DNA from: Rhodobacter sp. NTK016B | GTDB taxonomy: Bacteria > Pseudomonadota > Alphaproteobacteria > Rhodobacterales > Rhodobacteraceae | Assembly (NCBI RefSeq): GCF_017303295.1 | Contig: NZ_JAFKOK010000019.1 | Coordinates: 1 to 64,000, forward strand | Direction of reading: 5' to 3' | Length of the DNA: 64,000 bases | Shown here: positions 8,215 through 18,161 of the stretch, piece after piece | Layout of the letters: each line of letters opens with the position of its first letter | How positions within the stretch are numbered: the stretch's first letter is position 1 | Made by a program: the position numbers and the translations under genes | The notes under the pieces: generated by a model | The model's database searches: none | What the model was told of the DNA's origin: nothing | The model's input: only the letters and a program-made list of their open reading frames with translations

Positions 8215-8949
8215 TCAGCCGAACATCGCCCGGCGATGGCGCGACTGCGCGAGCCCGATCACCGCCACAGACAGCAGCGACCAGCCCGCCAGCACCACAA
8301 GATAGCGCCCCGGCAGCGCCCGGCCGTCGACCGCCGCCCAGGCGAGTTCGCCCATGGCGCGGGTGGGGGTCCAGACCGACAGCGCCTCGACGCTTTCGGG
8401 CAGCGCCACGGGCGGAACCCAGAGCCCGCCGAGATAGGCGAGCGGCAGGAACAACAGGTTCGACAATGGCACCGCCGCACGCGCCGAGGCTGCCGAGCCA
8501 AGCGCGATCCCCATCAGCACCGCAGGCACCGAGACCAACGCACAGGCGGCGATCAGGCGCGCCGTCTCGGGCCCGTCCGGAACGATGCCGCCGACAAATC
8601 GCCCGGCCAGAAGCACCATCGCGACCGCCGCCAAGACCACGCCCATCGCCACCACGATCCGCGCGGCCCAGCCGAGCCACAGCGCACCGGGAAGCGTGTG
8701 CTGCCACAGCACGAACGGCGTCTCGCGATCCTGCGCGACACTGACGCCGAACTGGTAGAAGCCGACGCCGAGCACGGCATAGACAGCGAAAGAGGCCAGC
8801 GCATAGATCCCCGCCGGTCCGTCGGCCATCTGCGCGCCGAAGAAGCTGTACAGCATGGCGGGAAACAGGATCGTGGGCACCCAGAAGCCCGGCTGACGCA
8901 GCAGCACGCGGGCGGACAGGACCAGTTCGGCGATAAGATGTTTCAGCAT
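8215..8949 (-). CDS. ABC-2 type transporter permease
   Basis: The 244-aa protein has about six membrane helices. It starts with an amphipathic segment typical of ABC-2 permeases (LVLSARVLLRQPGFWVPTILFPAMLYSFFG) and has a late GLWVPPVALPESV loop before the last helix. ABC-2 permeases pair as dimers with a separate ATPase to export drugs, lipids or polysaccharides. The start ATG is 2 bp from the stop of the ATPase gene, so the two are one transcription unit. The substrate is unknown. Confidence 0.87.
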   Translation of the reverse strand: MLKHLIAELVLSARVLLRQPGFWVPTILFPAMLYSFFGAQMADGPAGIYALASFAVYAVLGVGFYQFGVSVAQDRETPFVLWQHTLPGALWLGWAARIVVAMGVVLAAVAMVLLAGRFVGGIVPDGPETARLIAACALVSVPAVLMGIALGSAASARAAVPLSNLLFLPLAYLGGLWVPPVALPESVEALSVWTPTRAMGELAWAAVDGRALPGRYLVVLAGWSLLSVAVIGLAQSRHRRAMFG

Positions 8950-8951
8950 GT

Positions 8952-9815
8952 TCAGGCCTCGTGACGCAGGGTGGCAAGGATGTCTTTCAGGGCGAGCGGG
9001 CGGATCAGCAGGTCATGGAACGCGACGCCTTCCCGAACCAGACGGGTGACGACGGCATCGCTGTCGGCGCTGTCCAGATGCCGCCTGCCATCGGCATCCG
9101 GCGCGGGCAGCCAGTCGGGCGCCGGATCATCGACCACGAGGCTCACCTGATTGATGCGCATCGTTGCGCGCATCTCGGCCAGCGTGCCATCGAGCACCCG
9201 CTGCCCCCGGTCGATCATCGTCAGCCTGTCGCAGACCGCCTCGATCTCGTCCCAGTGATGCGAGGTCAGCAGGACCGCGCCGCCGCTTGCGACATAATCA
9301 CGCGTCAGGGACTGGAAGGCTTCCTGCGAGGCACTATCGAGCCCGGTGGTCGGCTCGTCGAGCACCGCAAGCTTCGGCGCACCGCAAAAGGCCAGCGCCA
9401 GCGCCACGCGCCGCACCTCGCCGCCCGAAAAACCGGCCATCCGCCGGTCGATCAGCCGCTGGAGCCCGAAGGCCGCGATCAGCCGGTCGGTATCGGGCCG
9501 CATCCCATGACGCGCCGCGGCATAGGCGATCAGCTCGCGCGGGGTGATTTGCGGTGGGAAAGCAGCGGATTGCGGCGTGACGCCCATCGCCCTGCGGGCT
9601 GCGTCGCTGCCGGCAGGATGCCCGAAGATTGTCACCGTTCCCGCGTCGGTGGGCCGCAGCCCGGTGACCAGCGACAGCAGCGTCGATTTCCCTGCCCCGT
9701 TCGGCCCCAGAAGCCCCAGTGCCTCGCCGGGGGCCAGTTGCAGATCGACCCCGTCGACCGCCGTCACCCCACCAAAGCGCTTGACCAGCCCTTTTGCCTC
9801 GATTGCCTGCAACAC
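8952..9815 (-). CDS. ABC exporter ATP-binding protein
   Basis: The 287-aa ATPase has Walker A GPNGAGKST (residues 37-45), the Q-loop VTPQSAAFPPQ, the signature FSGGEVRRVALA, Walker B LAVLDEPTTGLD and switch histidine LLTSHHW. A roughly 70-residue C-terminal extension is typical of the CcmA/NodI/DrrA exporter group. Translation starts at a GTG at 9815 preceded by AAGGAG. It is divergent from the LytTR regulator with 35-59 bp between starts. That arrangement suggests the regulator controls the exporter. Confidence 0.92.
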   Translation of the reverse strand: MLQAIEAKGLVKRFGGVTAVDGVDLQLAPGEALGLLGPNGAGKSTLLSLVTGLRPTDAGTVTIFGHPAGSDAARRAMGVTPQSAAFPPQITPRELIAYAAARHGMRPDTDRLIAAFGLQRLIDRRMAGFSGGEVRRVALALAFCGAPKLAVLDEPTTGLDSASQEAFQSLTRDYVASGGAVLLTSHHWDEIEAVCDRLTMIDRGQRVLDGTLAEMRATMRINQVSLVVDDPAPDWLPAPDADGRRHLDSADSDAVVTRLVREGVAFHDLLIRPLALKDILATLRHEA

Positions 9816-9850
9816 CTTGTGCTCCTTGGATCATTGCGACTTGAATTACG

Positions 9851-10861
9851 ATGGGCCTGGGGTATTCAGACGCCATGGCGCAGGGACATCGGAAATACGT
9901 GGCGAGACAATCAGACCCCGCGAACGGTCACTGGTTGCAACTCGCGCTTCGTGAAACGCGGCACTTTATGGCGCGCAGGCGGTTCTGGGGAATCGTCTGT
10001 GCGGCGATTCTGGTCACCGCGCAGGCCGGGCCGTTCCACACGATGGATGAGCTCAACTTTCCCGGCAGGCTGGGCTATTGGGGCGTGGTTATTCTGACGG
10101 GGGCGCTTGTCATTACGCCGCTGTCTTTCATCACAAGGCAGCTCAATCGTGACGGGTGCATGCACTGGGCGCTGGCCGCGACCATCGCCAGCGCCATCGC
10201 CGCGCCAATCATGATCGGACTTGTCCTGTTCCTTGAGATCAGGGTCCGGGGACTTATTCCGGGCAGTGTCACGCTCATCGCGATCTATGTCGCGGGGCCG
10301 ATGACGATCGTCAATCTGGTGGTCAACGGCTTCGTGGCGCTTGGCGACCGCGAGCAGAAGCCGGTCAATGCCGACGCCTTCCGGCCGCGCTTTGTCGACG
10401 CGGACACGATCGATCCGCAGGCCCCGGAAACCGAAATGGCGGAAACCGAGGCCGCAGCGGACCTGCCGGACGAGATGCCCGGACCGGACGCGCTGCCCAC
10501 GGCTGTGGTCACGCCCCTGCTGTTCGAAAAGCTCCCGCCCGAGCTGGGCATCGACCTGATCAGCCTGCGCGCGCAAAACCATTATGTCGAGGTAACGACG
10601 ACGCGCGGCACCGCGCAGATCCTGATGCGCCTGTCGGATGCCGAGCGGGATCTGGCGGCCTATGAAGGGATGCGCGTGCACCGCTCGTGGTGGGTCAATC
10701 TGGCCCATGTCGCCACCCATGCCCGGACCGCAGCAGGCGGGATGGAACTGACCCTCAGCGATGGTCAGAAAGTCCCAGTCTCGCGCAGCCAGCGCGCCGC
10801 CTTGCGCGCGGCGCTGCCGGGGCGCGATAGCGACGGCGATCTGTACGAAGCGGCGGAATAA
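9851..10861 (+). CDS. Membrane-bound LytTR-family transcriptional regulator
   Basis: The 336-aa protein has four predicted membrane helices in residues 45-160 (for example YWGVVILTGALVITPLSFI and AIYVAGPMTIVNLVVNGF), then an acidic linker (about 175-220). It ends in a LytTR DNA-binding domain with the hallmarks LISLRAQNHYVEV, RVHRSWWVNLAHV and GQKVPVSRSQRAAL. A second ATG at 9875 would shorten it by 8 residues. There is no receiver domain, so the signal probably acts through the membrane part. Its place opposite an ABC exporter suggests local control. Membrane LytTR regulators with a partner membrane protein are known, but no separate inhibitor gene is seen here. Confidence 0.85.
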   Translation: MGLGYSDAMAQGHRKYVARQSDPANGHWLQLALRETRHFMARRRFWGIVCAAILVTAQAGPFHTMDELNFPGRLGYWGVVILTGALVITPLSFITRQLNRDGCMHWALAATIASAIAAPIMIGLVLFLEIRVRGLIPGSVTLIAIYVAGPMTIVNLVVNGFVALGDREQKPVNADAFRPRFVDADTIDPQAPETEMAETEAAADLPDEMPGPDALPTAVVTPLLFEKLPPELGIDLISLRAQNHYVEVTTTRGTAQILMRLSDAERDLAAYEGMRVHRSWWVNLAHVATHARTAAGGMELTLSDGQKVPVSRSQRAALRAALPGRDSDGDLYEAAE

Positions 10862-11096
10862 GACGCAGCCCAACTGCCAGCGGCGCCGGAAAACCCGAGG
10901 TCTGACCCTCGCAGCCTGAACGGAATTCTGGGCAGGCCCTGCGCCCAGAACCTGCCCCGTCATCACCAGCTTTCCCAACCCGATGAAGGAATAGCGCGCC
11001 GCCAGACCCGTCCCACCTGTGGCAGACCGATCCCGGCAAGCGCGCCTGTTCGCGACATCATTCAGACGAAAAGGGTCAGGCCGCCCTCCCCTGCGC

Positions 11097-11549
11097 TCAT
11101 TCGCCCAGCGGGGCGCTTGCGCGGTCTTCGCCGACAAGGGCATGGGCCTGAATCGGCGCGCTCGGCGGGTTCAGGCATTCGCCATAGGCCCCGGCCCAGT
11201 CGCTGGGAAAGCCGTCTTCCAGAAAGGTCAGCGTGAACGTGCCCCAATAGGCCGATTTGCCGCCCAGAGGATCGACCATTTCCACCGAGCAGGCGACGTC
11301 GCCGTCATAGGCGACCCACAGGCCGGTATAGGTCCCGCGTCCGCCCATCATGTCGTCGCCCAAGCCCGGCACGATCATGCGCACATCGACCTGGCTTTCA
11401 TCGTCCCCCGAATAGAGCCGCAGCACCGCGTCCGGCCCCATCGTCTGCTCCCAGATGATCGGCCCCATATTGGTCTGCCAAGCCTCGTCGGCAAAAGCCG
11501 GGGCGGCGACAACAGAAAGCGCAAGGGCGGTGAAAAGGGGTGCACGCAT
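11097..11549 (-). CDS. Small periplasmic protein of unknown function
   Basis: The 150-aa product starts at an ATG with a strong GGAGGAATTTC ribosome site. A clear Sec signal peptide ([20 protein letters not shown], cleavage before DEAW) leads a mature domain of about 130 residues with two cysteines and segments such as [14 protein letters not shown] do not recognise a family. It is divergent from surE with about 140 bp between. Upstream on the window (10862-11096) no gene or clear terminator is seen. Confidence 0.75.
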   Translation of the reverse strand: MRAPLFTALALSVVAAPAFADEAWQTNMGPIIWEQTMGPDAVLRLYSGDDESQVDVRMIVPGLGDDMMGGRGTYTGLWVAYDGDVACSVEMVDPLGGKSAYWGTFTLTFLEDGFPSDWAGAYGECLNPPSAPIQAHALVGEDRASAPLGE

Positions 11550-11690
11550 GAAATTCCTCCGGGGGTTATTCGTCACTCTGTCCCCACTGTGCCACGGAAA
11601 ATCGCGCACGCACAGCGCAAACCCGGGCATCGCTTGCCGCCTGCCCCGGCCTGCACTAAGCAAGGGGCGGAAAAGGAAGAAAGGCGATCC

Positions 11691-12509
11691 ATGCGCATTC
11701 TCGTGACCAATGACGACGGCATCAACGCGCCGGGCCTGAAAGTGGCCGAAGCCATCGCCGCCGAGATCGCCGGACCCGAGGGCGAGGTCTGGACCGTCGC
11801 TCCCGCCTTCGAGCAATCGGGCGTCTCGCACAAGATCAGCTATACCCATCCGATGCTGATCGCGAAGATGGATAACCGGCGCTTCGCGACCGAGGGCAGC
11901 CCCGCCGATTGCGTGCTGGCGGGCTATTACGAAGTGTTGGGCGGCGAAAAGCCCGATCTGGTCCTGTCGGGCGTGAACCGCGGCAACAACTCGGCTGAGA
12001 ACACGCTCTATTCGGGCACGATCGGCGGCGCGATGGAAGCCGCGCTGCAGGGCATCCCGGCGATCGCGCTGTCACAGTATCTCGGCCCGCAAAGCGCCGA
12101 TATGGAGGGCGGGCTGTTCGAACCCGCCATCGCGCATGGCACCCGCGTGGTGCGCAGCCTGCTCGATAAGGGGCTGTGGACCGACGACGATTACCGGCTG
12201 TTCTATAACGTCAATTTCCCGCCCGTCCCCGCCGACGACGTGCGCGGCACCCGCGTCACCGCGCAGGGCTTCCGCCGCCACACCGCTTTCGGGGTCGAGC
12301 CGCATAACTCGCCCTCGGGCCGGCGCTTTCTGTGGATCAAGGGCGGGCCGCAGCACCTGAAGACCTTGCCCGGCACCGATGCCGAGGCCAATCTCGACGG
12401 CTATATCTCGATCACGCCGCTGACCTGCGACATGACGGCCCATGACCGGCTCGCCGGCCTGCGCGACGCGCTGGACGAAACGATCGAGGCGAAGAAGGCC
12501 GGGCAATGA
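11691..12509 (+). CDS. surE: 5'/3'-nucleotidase SurE
   Basis: The 272-aa protein has the SurE metal site at the N-terminus (ILVTNDDG, with D8 and D9), the conserved [10 protein letters not shown] loop with its Ser, and [21 protein letters not shown]. SurE is a cytoplasmic metal-dependent survival phosphatase that dephosphorylates nucleotides. The start is the ATG at 11691 downstream of GGAAGAAAGG. It overlaps pcm by ATGA, recreating the surE-pcm-nlpD order found in enterobacteria. Confidence 0.95.
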   Translation: MRILVTNDDGINAPGLKVAEAIAAEIAGPEGEVWTVAPAFEQSGVSHKISYTHPMLIAKMDNRRFATEGSPADCVLAGYYEVLGGEKPDLVLSGVNRGNNSAENTLYSGTIGGAMEAALQGIPAIALSQYLGPQSADMEGGLFEPAIAHGTRVVRSLLDKGLWTDDDYRLFYNVNFPPVPADDVRGTRVTAQGFRRHTAFGVEPHNSPSGRRFLWIKGGPQHLKTLPGTDAEANLDGYISITPLTCDMTAHDRLAGLRDALDETIEAKKAGQ

Positions 12510-13153
12510 CCGAAGAGGACCGCCGCGAACAGATGATGCGCCTGATCCTGACCCTGCGTTCGCGCGGGATCACCGATCCGGCCATCCTGCGCGCGTTTGA
12601 ACGCATCGATCGCGGCGCCTTCGTCACCGGCTTCTTTGCCGACCGCGCCTACGAGGACACGCCGCTGCCCATCGCCTGCGGCCAGACGATCAGCCAGCCC
12701 TCGGTCGTGGCCCTGATGACCGAAGCGCTCGAGGTCGAGCCGCGCCACAAGGTGCTCGAAGTGGGCACCGGCTCGGGCTATCAGGCGGCGATCCTGAGCC
12801 AGCTCGCACGGCGGGTTTATTCAGTCGAACGCCACCGCCCGCTGATAGCCGAGGCGCGCGCGATCTTCGCCCGGCTCGATTTGCACAACATCACCACCAT
12901 CGCCACCGATGGCAGCTTCGGCCTGCCCGATCAGGCGCCCTTTGACCGCATCATCGTCACCGCCGCCGCCGAAGACCCGCCCGGCCCGCTGCTGGCGCAG
13001 CTCAGGATCGGCGGCGTGATGGTTCTGCCGGTGGGGCAATCGGACACCGTCCAGAGCCTGATCAAGGTGCGCAAACTCGAATCCGGCTATGATTACGAAG
13101 AGTTGCGCCCGGTCCGCTTCGTGCCGCTGCTGGAAGGCATGGCCAAAGACTGA
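12506..13153 (+). CDS. pcm: Protein-L-isoaspartate O-methyltransferase
   Basis: The 215-aa SAM-dependent methyltransferase repairs isoaspartyl residues in aged proteins. It has the PCMT pattern [23 protein letters not shown], motif [19 protein letters not shown] (about residues 80-97) and [21 protein letters not shown]. The ATG lies inside the surE stop. It is of usual family length. Confidence 0.95.
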   Translation: MTEEDRREQMMRLILTLRSRGITDPAILRAFERIDRGAFVTGFFADRAYEDTPLPIACGQTISQPSVVALMTEALEVEPRHKVLEVGTGSGYQAAILSQLARRVYSVERHRPLIAEARAIFARLDLHNITTIATDGSFGLPDQAPFDRIIVTAAAEDPPGPLLAQLRIGGVMVLPVGQSDTVQSLIKVRKLESGYDYEELRPVRFVPLLEGMAKD

Positions 13154-13244
13154 ACCAGGGACTGGGCCAGACCCAACGCAAAAACACGGCACCGGTCGTG
13201 CCCTGCGCCCGGCACGGCGGCAGCCTGCCAATATGGGCGGAAAT

Positions 13245-13286
13245 CCACAACACGTTGTGGTGATGGGGTGTATCACCCCTTGTTTT
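13245..13286 (+). terminator. Terminator of surE-pcm, preceded by a second hairpin
   Basis: GGGGTG-TAT-CACCCC (13265-13279) is followed by TTGTTTT, a good intrinsic terminator. Just before it, CCACAAC-AC-GTTGTGG (13245-13260) forms another perfect stem. A third short hairpin, GGGGC-AAA-GCCCC, lies at 13298-13310. Confidence 0.75.
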
Positions 13287-13444
13287 CCGCTATAAATGGG
13301 GCAAAGCCCCGCGATCCGGGCACCCTCGTCCCTGCCGGCCCTTTCCGATGCTGCCGACAGGGTCTCGGGGCGGCCGGGAATGACGGGACCGGAAAAGACG
13401 GCCGATCAGAAGGCCAGACAGACGGACAGGCGGTTAGGAACGGA

Positions 13445-14674
13445 ATGGGCAGCGAAAACGTGCGCGAACGGACTGACGGAAGAACGGACAACCGAAACGA
13501 AACCTCGCTCTGGCGGATGGGCGGCCTGCTTCTGGCGGGCGGTGTCATCCTCGCGGGGTGTTCGGGTGGCAACGATCTCGACTGGGACATGCGCCCCTCG
13601 AGCCGGTTCAACACCGCCGACGCGGCGCAAAGCGCCTCGACCGCGCGCCCCGCGCCCGATTCGCGCGGCGTGATCTCGTATCCCGGTTATCAGGTCGTCG
13701 TGGCCCAGCAGGGCGAACGGGTCAGCGACATCGCGCTGCGGCTGGGCGTCGATGCCAATGCGCTTGCCCAGCACAACGCCGTCTCGACCGACACGCCGAT
13801 GCGCGGCGGCGAGCTTCTGGTGCTGCCCTCGCGCGTGGGCGACAGCGCCACGGGCACGATCACCGCGACCCCGCTTGCGGGCGCCGATGGCGCGGCACCG
13901 GCCGCCAATGAGCCGCTGCGCCACACCGTCGAGCGCGGCGAAAGCGCCTTTACCATCGCCCGGCTCTACAATGTCTCGCCGCGCTCGCTGGCGGACTGGA
14001 ACGGCCTGCCCGCCGATATGAGCGTGCGCGAAGGCCAGATCCTGATGATCCCCACCGGGGTGCAGACGATCACCGCGGCGGCGGCGGGCGAGCCGCTGAA
14101 CCCCACCGGCATCAGCGCGCCCGCACCGGCGGCGCCGACGCCCGGTTCGGCGGCGCAGGCCACCGCCGATGTCGCTTCGCAACCCGGACAGGGCACCCCC
14201 ACGCCGGTCCCGCCCTCGGCCGCGACGCCCCTGCCCGACAGCAGCCCCGAACCCGCGGGACAGGCCGCCGCCGCCGCGCAACCCGAAGCACCTGTCGCCG
14301 ATATGAGCAGCCAACGGAGCACAGGCTCGCGGCTGGCCATGCCGGTGCAGGGCCGGATCATCCGCGCCTATGCTCAGGGCCGCAACGACGGCATCGGCAT
14401 CGGCGCTGCAGCGGGCACGGCGGTCACCGCCGCAGCTTCGGGCACGGTGGCGGCGATCACCGAGGATACCGATCAGGTGCCGATCATGGTGATCCGCCAC
14501 GAGAACAACCTGCTCACCGTCTATGCGGGCATCGACAATATCCGCGTCAGCCGGGGCGACAGCGTTTCGCGCGGGCAGACGATTGCCTCGGTCCGCGCGG
14601 GCGATCCGTCCTTCCTGCATTTCGAGGTTCGCGAAGGCTTCGAATCGGTCGATCCGATGCCCTATCTGCAATAA
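13445..14674 (+). CDS. nlpD: NlpD-like lipoprotein, two LysM domains and degenerate M23 domain
   Basis: The 409-aa lipoprotein has a lipobox LAGC (Cys39 would be lipidated) and two LysM peptidoglycan-binding modules (about residues 80-128 and 158-206). A Pro/Ala-rich linker leads to a C-terminal LytM/M23 domain (about 298-409). The zinc ligands are missing: the usual HxxxD segment reads NDGIGIG, and the expected YxHL reads YAGI, although LHFEVR remains. This matches NlpD/EnvC-type activators of cell-wall amidases rather than active endopeptidases. The start is the ATG at 13445 after AGGAACGG. The frame is open upstream to 13268 without a signal peptide. It lies downstream of surE-pcm but after a terminator, so it probably has its own promoter. 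Confidence 0.88.
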   Translation: MGSENVRERTDGRTDNRNETSLWRMGGLLLAGGVILAGCSGGNDLDWDMRPSSRFNTADAAQSASTARPAPDSRGVISYPGYQVVVAQQGERVSDIALRLGVDANALAQHNAVSTDTPMRGGELLVLPSRVGDSATGTITATPLAGADGAAPAANEPLRHTVERGESAFTIARLYNVSPRSLADWNGLPADMSVREGQILMIPTGVQTITAAAAGEPLNPTGISAPAPAAPTPGSAAQATADVASQPGQGTPTPVPPSAATPLPDSSPEPAGQAAAAAQPEAPVADMSSQRSTGSRLAMPVQGRIIRAYAQGRNDGIGIGAAAGTAVTAAASGTVAAITEDTDQVPIMVIRHENNLLTVYAGIDNIRVSRGDSVSRGQTIASVRAGDPSFLHFEVREGFESVDPMPYLQ

Positions 14675-15003
14675 CCGGCGCCGGACGCGGGACGGAACGC
14701 GTCACGGGTGAGGGGTTTCGCCCTCGTCCGCGACGCCTCCGGCGCCGAGCCCTCGCGCGACCGGGCGCGCCGCTGACGCGGCGCGCTTTTCGCGTCTCAA
14801 GCGCTGGTTTCGAGGCGCGATATTCCGGTGCGTTCTGCAGATCGGCGCGGGTGACAAAGGGGCTATGTGCCCCCTCGGCGCTGCGCGCCTCACACCCGAG
14901 GATATTTCCGGAACAAAGATGGGGCGGGACGGTTGTTGGCTGCGCGAGAGGCGCTGCGGGCCTGCCTCTTGACCTACGCGCGCGCCCGGCGCAAACCCGC
15001 GCC
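14675..15003. other. Intergenic region before prfA
   Basis: This 329-bp gap has no convincing gene. It contains the Rhodobacterales-type intergenic repeat at 14858-14921 and several GC-rich inverted repeats near 14720-14790. A frame-compatible extension of prfA runs back to 14851 but has no family similarity. Confidence 0.5.
14858..14921 (+). repeat. Intergenic repeat element, copy 1
   Basis: Hairpin AGGGGC-N5-GCCCCC at 14858-14874 is followed by the core CACCCGAGGATATTT at 14893-14907, then GGAACAAAGATG to 14921. The same layout occurs at 51058-51147, and the core occurs inverted at 62321-62350. Confidence 0.6.
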
Positions 15004-16059
15004 ATGCTGCCCGAAGACGCCCTCGACCAGATCCTGCGCCGTTTCGAGTATCTCGAAGCGCGTCTCTCGGCGGGGGCCGATCCCGCCGAGCTGGCCGAGT
15101 TGGGGCGCGAGTATCAGCGGCTGAAGCCGGTGGTTTCAGCGATTGCCGAATGGCGCGCGGCGCTGGCGCAGCGCGACGAGGCGCGCGCGCTTTTGGCTGA
15201 TCCCGAGATGAAAGCACTCGCGCAAGATGAGCTGGACACGCTGGCCGAGCGTATCCCCGAGCTGGAAGCCCTGCTGCGCGTGGCGCTGTTGCCGCGCGAT
15301 ATCGCCGACGACCGCCCCGCGCTGATCGAAATCCGCCCCGGCACCGGCGGCGAGGAAGCGGCGCTGTTCGCCGGCGAGCTGTTACGGATGTATCAGCGCT
15401 ATGCCGATGCGCAGGGCTGGACGAGCGTGATGATCTCGCAGACCGAGACCGAGCTGGGCGGGCTGCGCGAGGCGGTGATGCGGATCGAGGGCGACGGCGT
15501 TTTCGCGCGGCTGAAGTTCGAATCGGGCGTGCACCGGGTGCAGCGCGTGCCGGTCACCGAATCGGGCGGGCGGATCCATACCTCGGCCGCGACCGTGGCG
15601 GTTCTGCCCGAGGCGCGCGAGGTGGATATCGCCATTCCCGACAGCGATATCCGCATCGACACGATGCGGGCCTCGGGAGCGGGCGGCCAGCACGTCAACA
15701 CCACCGATTCCGCCGTGCGCATCACCCACCTGCCCACCGGGCTTGTCGTGACCAGTTCCGAGAAATCCCAGCACCAGAACCGGCGGCTGGCGATGGAAGT
15801 CCTGCGCGCGCGGCTTTTCGATCTGGAGCGCCGCAAAGAGGCAGAGAGCCGCGCAGCAGACCGGAAGGCTCAGGTCGGCACAGGCGATCGCTCGGAGCGC
15901 ATCCGCACCTACAATTTCCCTCAGGGCCGTGTGACGGACCACCGCATCAACCTGACGCTTTACGCGCTGGCGCAGGTCATGGCGGGCGAGCTTGACCCGG
16001 TGATCGATCCGCTCATCGCGCATGATCAGGCCGAGCGTCTGGCCGAGCTTGACGCATGA
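15004..16059 (+). CDS. prfA: Peptide chain release factor 1
   Basis: The 351-aa RF1 recognises UAA and UAG stop codons and triggers peptide release. It has the GGQ motif at residues 227-229 (SGAGGQHVN) and the stop-codon anticodon motif PxT as PVT in [13 protein letters not shown]. It is of normal RF1 length. The ATG at 15004 was chosen because the family sequence starts there ([10 protein letters not shown]). prmC, the enzyme that methylates the GGQ glutamine, follows with an ATGA overlap. Confidence 0.96.
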   Translation: MLPEDALDQILRRFEYLEARLSAGADPAELAELGREYQRLKPVVSAIAEWRAALAQRDEARALLADPEMKALAQDELDTLAERIPELEALLRVALLPRDIADDRPALIEIRPGTGGEEAALFAGELLRMYQRYADAQGWTSVMISQTETELGGLREAVMRIEGDGVFARLKFESGVHRVQRVPVTESGGRIHTSAATVAVLPEAREVDIAIPDSDIRIDTMRASGAGGQHVNTTDSAVRITHLPTGLVVTSSEKSQHQNRRLAMEVLRARLFDLERRKEAESRAADRKAQVGTGDRSERIRTYNFPQGRVTDHRINLTLYALAQVMAGELDPVIDPLIAHDQAERLAELDA

Positions 16060-16889
16060 GCACGGCGCAGGCGGCCCTGCGCGCCGCGATGGTGCGGCTG
16101 ACAGCAGCGGGTGTCGCCGATCCCGCCCGCGATGCGCGGCTGCTGCTGGCCCATGCGATGCAGATCCCCGCCGACCGGCTGACCTTGCATCTGCCCGACG
16201 CGCTGACACCCGCTGCCGCCGGGCGTTTCGAGGCCGCGCTTGCGCGCCGTGAAGCGCGCCATCCGGTGAGCCATATTACCGGGCGGCGTGCGTTCTGGGG
16301 CCGGGAGTTCACGGTCACACCCGATGTGCTGGACCCGCGCGGCGATACCGAGACACTGATCGCCGAGGCGCTGAGCGCGCCCTTCTCGCGGCTGCTGGAT
16401 CTGGGCACCGGTTCGGGCGCTATAGCGGTGACGTTGCTGGCAGAGCGCCCGCAAGCCACGGGCGTTGCCACCGACATCTCGGACCGGGCGCTGGCCGTGG
16501 CCGGGACGAATGCGCAGAGGCTGGGCGTGTCCGAGCGGCTGGCGCTGTTGCGTTCCGATTGGTTCGCGGCGGTTGCGGGGCGCTTCGATCTGATCGTCTC
16601 GAACCCGCCCTATATCACCGAGGCCGAAATGGCCGGGCTTGCCCCCGAGGTTCTGCACGAGCCGCATCTGGCGCTCACGCCCGGGGGCGACGGGCTCGAT
16701 GCGTATCGCGCCATCGCCGCCGGGGCGCGCGGCTTCCTTGCGCCGGGCGGGCGGCTGCTGGTCGAGATCGGCGCCAGTCAGGCCGACAGCGTCACCGCGC
16801 TCTTCGCCGGGGCGGGCATGGTGGCGCTAAAGGTCCACCGCGATCTCGACGGACATGACCGGGTCTTGGCCGCAAAGGCGCCGGGGTGA
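16056..16889 (+). CDS. prmC: Release factor glutamine methyltransferase
   Basis: The 277-aa HemK/PrmC enzyme N5-methylates the glutamine in the GGQ motif of release factors using SAM. It has an N-terminal helical domain, motif [14 protein letters not shown], and the catalytic NPPY at residues 183-186. It is translationally coupled to prfA. An intrinsic terminator follows at 16933-16952. Confidence 0.95.
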   Translation: MSTAQAALRAAMVRLTAAGVADPARDARLLLAHAMQIPADRLTLHLPDALTPAAAGRFEAALARREARHPVSHITGRRAFWGREFTVTPDVLDPRGDTETLIAEALSAPFSRLLDLGTGSGAIAVTLLAERPQATGVATDISDRALAVAGTNAQRLGVSERLALLRSDWFAAVAGRFDLIVSNPPYITEAEMAGLAPEVLHEPHLALTPGGDGLDAYRAIAAGARGFLAPGGRLLVEIGASQADSVTALFAGAGMVALKVHRDLDGHDRVLAAKAPG

Positions 16890-16902
16890 CGGCCGATTCG
16901 CG

Positions 16903-16952
16903 GTGTTTTCGCCACGTTTCGGCGAAAACACGCCCGTCTTTACGGGTTTTTT
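16903..16952 (+). terminator. Double hairpin terminator after prfA-prmC
   Basis: A perfect 11-bp stem GTGTTTTCGCC/GGCGAAAACAC (16903-16913 and 16921-16931) is followed directly by CCCGT-CTTT-ACGGG and six Ts (16933-16952). The second hairpin is a textbook intrinsic terminator. Confidence 0.85.
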
Positions 16953-17127
16953 CAACTTTCTCTCTTGTATCGAGGGGGAACGCGTGTTTACTCCCTCTTG
17001 TGCCGGGTTTGGTCGCGACAGCGCCTGCCCCATCCCGTAGCACGCTAATCCAGATTGACTGACCCCACCGCGCCGCCAAGCGCTGGCTCAGGGTCAAACG
17101 ACCCGACCAAGGCCGGAATTCGCTTTC

Positions 17128-17976
17128 ATGAGAACTTCGAACAAACGTTCGCGCTCCAAACAGAACCGTCCGCGCTCGCTGGGCAACATCGTCAACCGGG
17201 TGTTCGACAGCTCGGGGCCCGAGGGCAAGGTCCGCGGAACGCCGCAACAGATTATCGACAAGTACACCGTTCTGGCGCGTGATGCCCAGCTTTCGGGCGA
17301 CCGTGTCGCGGCTGAAAACTTCCAGCAGCATGCCGAGCATTACACGCGCATGCTGAACGAAGCGCAGGCCGAAATGGCCCGCGAAGCCGAAGCGCGGCGC
17401 GATCAGCAGAACAACAACGGTAACAATAACAACAATAACCGCCGCAACGATCAGCGTGGCGACGGGGGCGATCAGGACGGCGACACCCGTCAGGACAACC
17501 GATCAGATAACCGTCAGGATGGCGGGCGTCAGGATGGGGGCCGTCCCGACAACAACCGTCAGGAAAACGGGCGGCAAGAAAACAATCGCGGACGCAACCG
17601 GCGCAGCGACGACCGTCGCGGTGCGCCGCGCGATCAGAACGACCCGCGCGAAGACCACAAGCGCGACGTGGCTCAGGACGCGGCGGCGCAGGACGACGAT
17701 GGCGGCTCGATGCTGGTGGAAACGCCCGAATCGCGCGCAAGCCACGACGCCCCAAAGGACGCCCCCAAGAACGACGCCCCGAAAATCGACGCGTCCAAGG
17801 CCGAGCCTCAGGCGACCGATGGCCCGGCTCCGGACGCACCCGAAGCCGCTCAGGGCGACGAAAAGCCCAAGCCCGCGCGCAAGCCGCGTGCGCCCCGTGC
17901 GCGCAAGCCCAAGCCGGAAGCGGCGCCGGACATGGCCGGGACCCCAAGCGAAGACACGCCCAACGCGGCGGAATGA
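17128..17976 (+). CDS. DUF4167 domain-containing protein
   Basis: The 282-aa protein has a conserved N-terminal DUF4167 domain of about 85 residues (SLGNIVNRVFDSSGPEGKV, then GTPQQIIDKYTVLARDAQ). After it comes a long, probably disordered tail first rich in Asn, Arg, Gln and Asp (about 90-175), then Asp/Pro/Lys/Ala, ending in basic KPRAPRARKPKP. The domain is restricted to alphaproteobacteria and is often found near prfA/prmC. The function is unknown, but the basic N-terminus suggests nucleic-acid binding. A TTCG-loop terminator follows. Confidence 0.85.
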   Translation: MRTSNKRSRSKQNRPRSLGNIVNRVFDSSGPEGKVRGTPQQIIDKYTVLARDAQLSGDRVAAENFQQHAEHYTRMLNEAQAEMAREAEARRDQQNNNGNNNNNNRRNDQRGDGGDQDGDTRQDNRSDNRQDGGRQDGGRPDNNRQENGRQENNRGRNRRSDDRRGAPRDQNDPREDHKRDVAQDAAAQDDDGGSMLVETPESRASHDAPKDAPKNDAPKIDASKAEPQATDGPAPDAPEAAQGDEKPKPARKPRAPRARKPKPEAAPDMAGTPSEDTPNAAE

Positions 17977-17981
17977 CCGGG

Positions 17982-18008
17982 CGGGGACCTTCGGGTCCCC
18001 GTTTGCGT
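17982..18008 (+). terminator. Intrinsic terminator after DUF4167 gene
   Basis: CGGGGACC/GGTCCCCG (17982-17989 and 17994-18001) with a TTCG loop, followed by TTTGCGTT. Confidence 0.8.
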
Positions 18009-18161
18009 TGCGGGGTCCGGACCGGTCAATCGCGCCTGTCCGCCCGGGCGACGCTTTGCCGTTGCATCGCCTCCCGCGCCGACCGGTGGTGGAAGATGAC
18101 CGCAACGCGCCCTATATGACACCCACGATCCGCCCTGCCCGTTCACTGCCGCCGAGGTCCC

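Noticed and set aside
13260-13444. Upstream extension of nlpD to 13268
   Set aside because: It would bury the lipoprotein signal by 59 residues, and the terminator of surE-pcm overlaps it.
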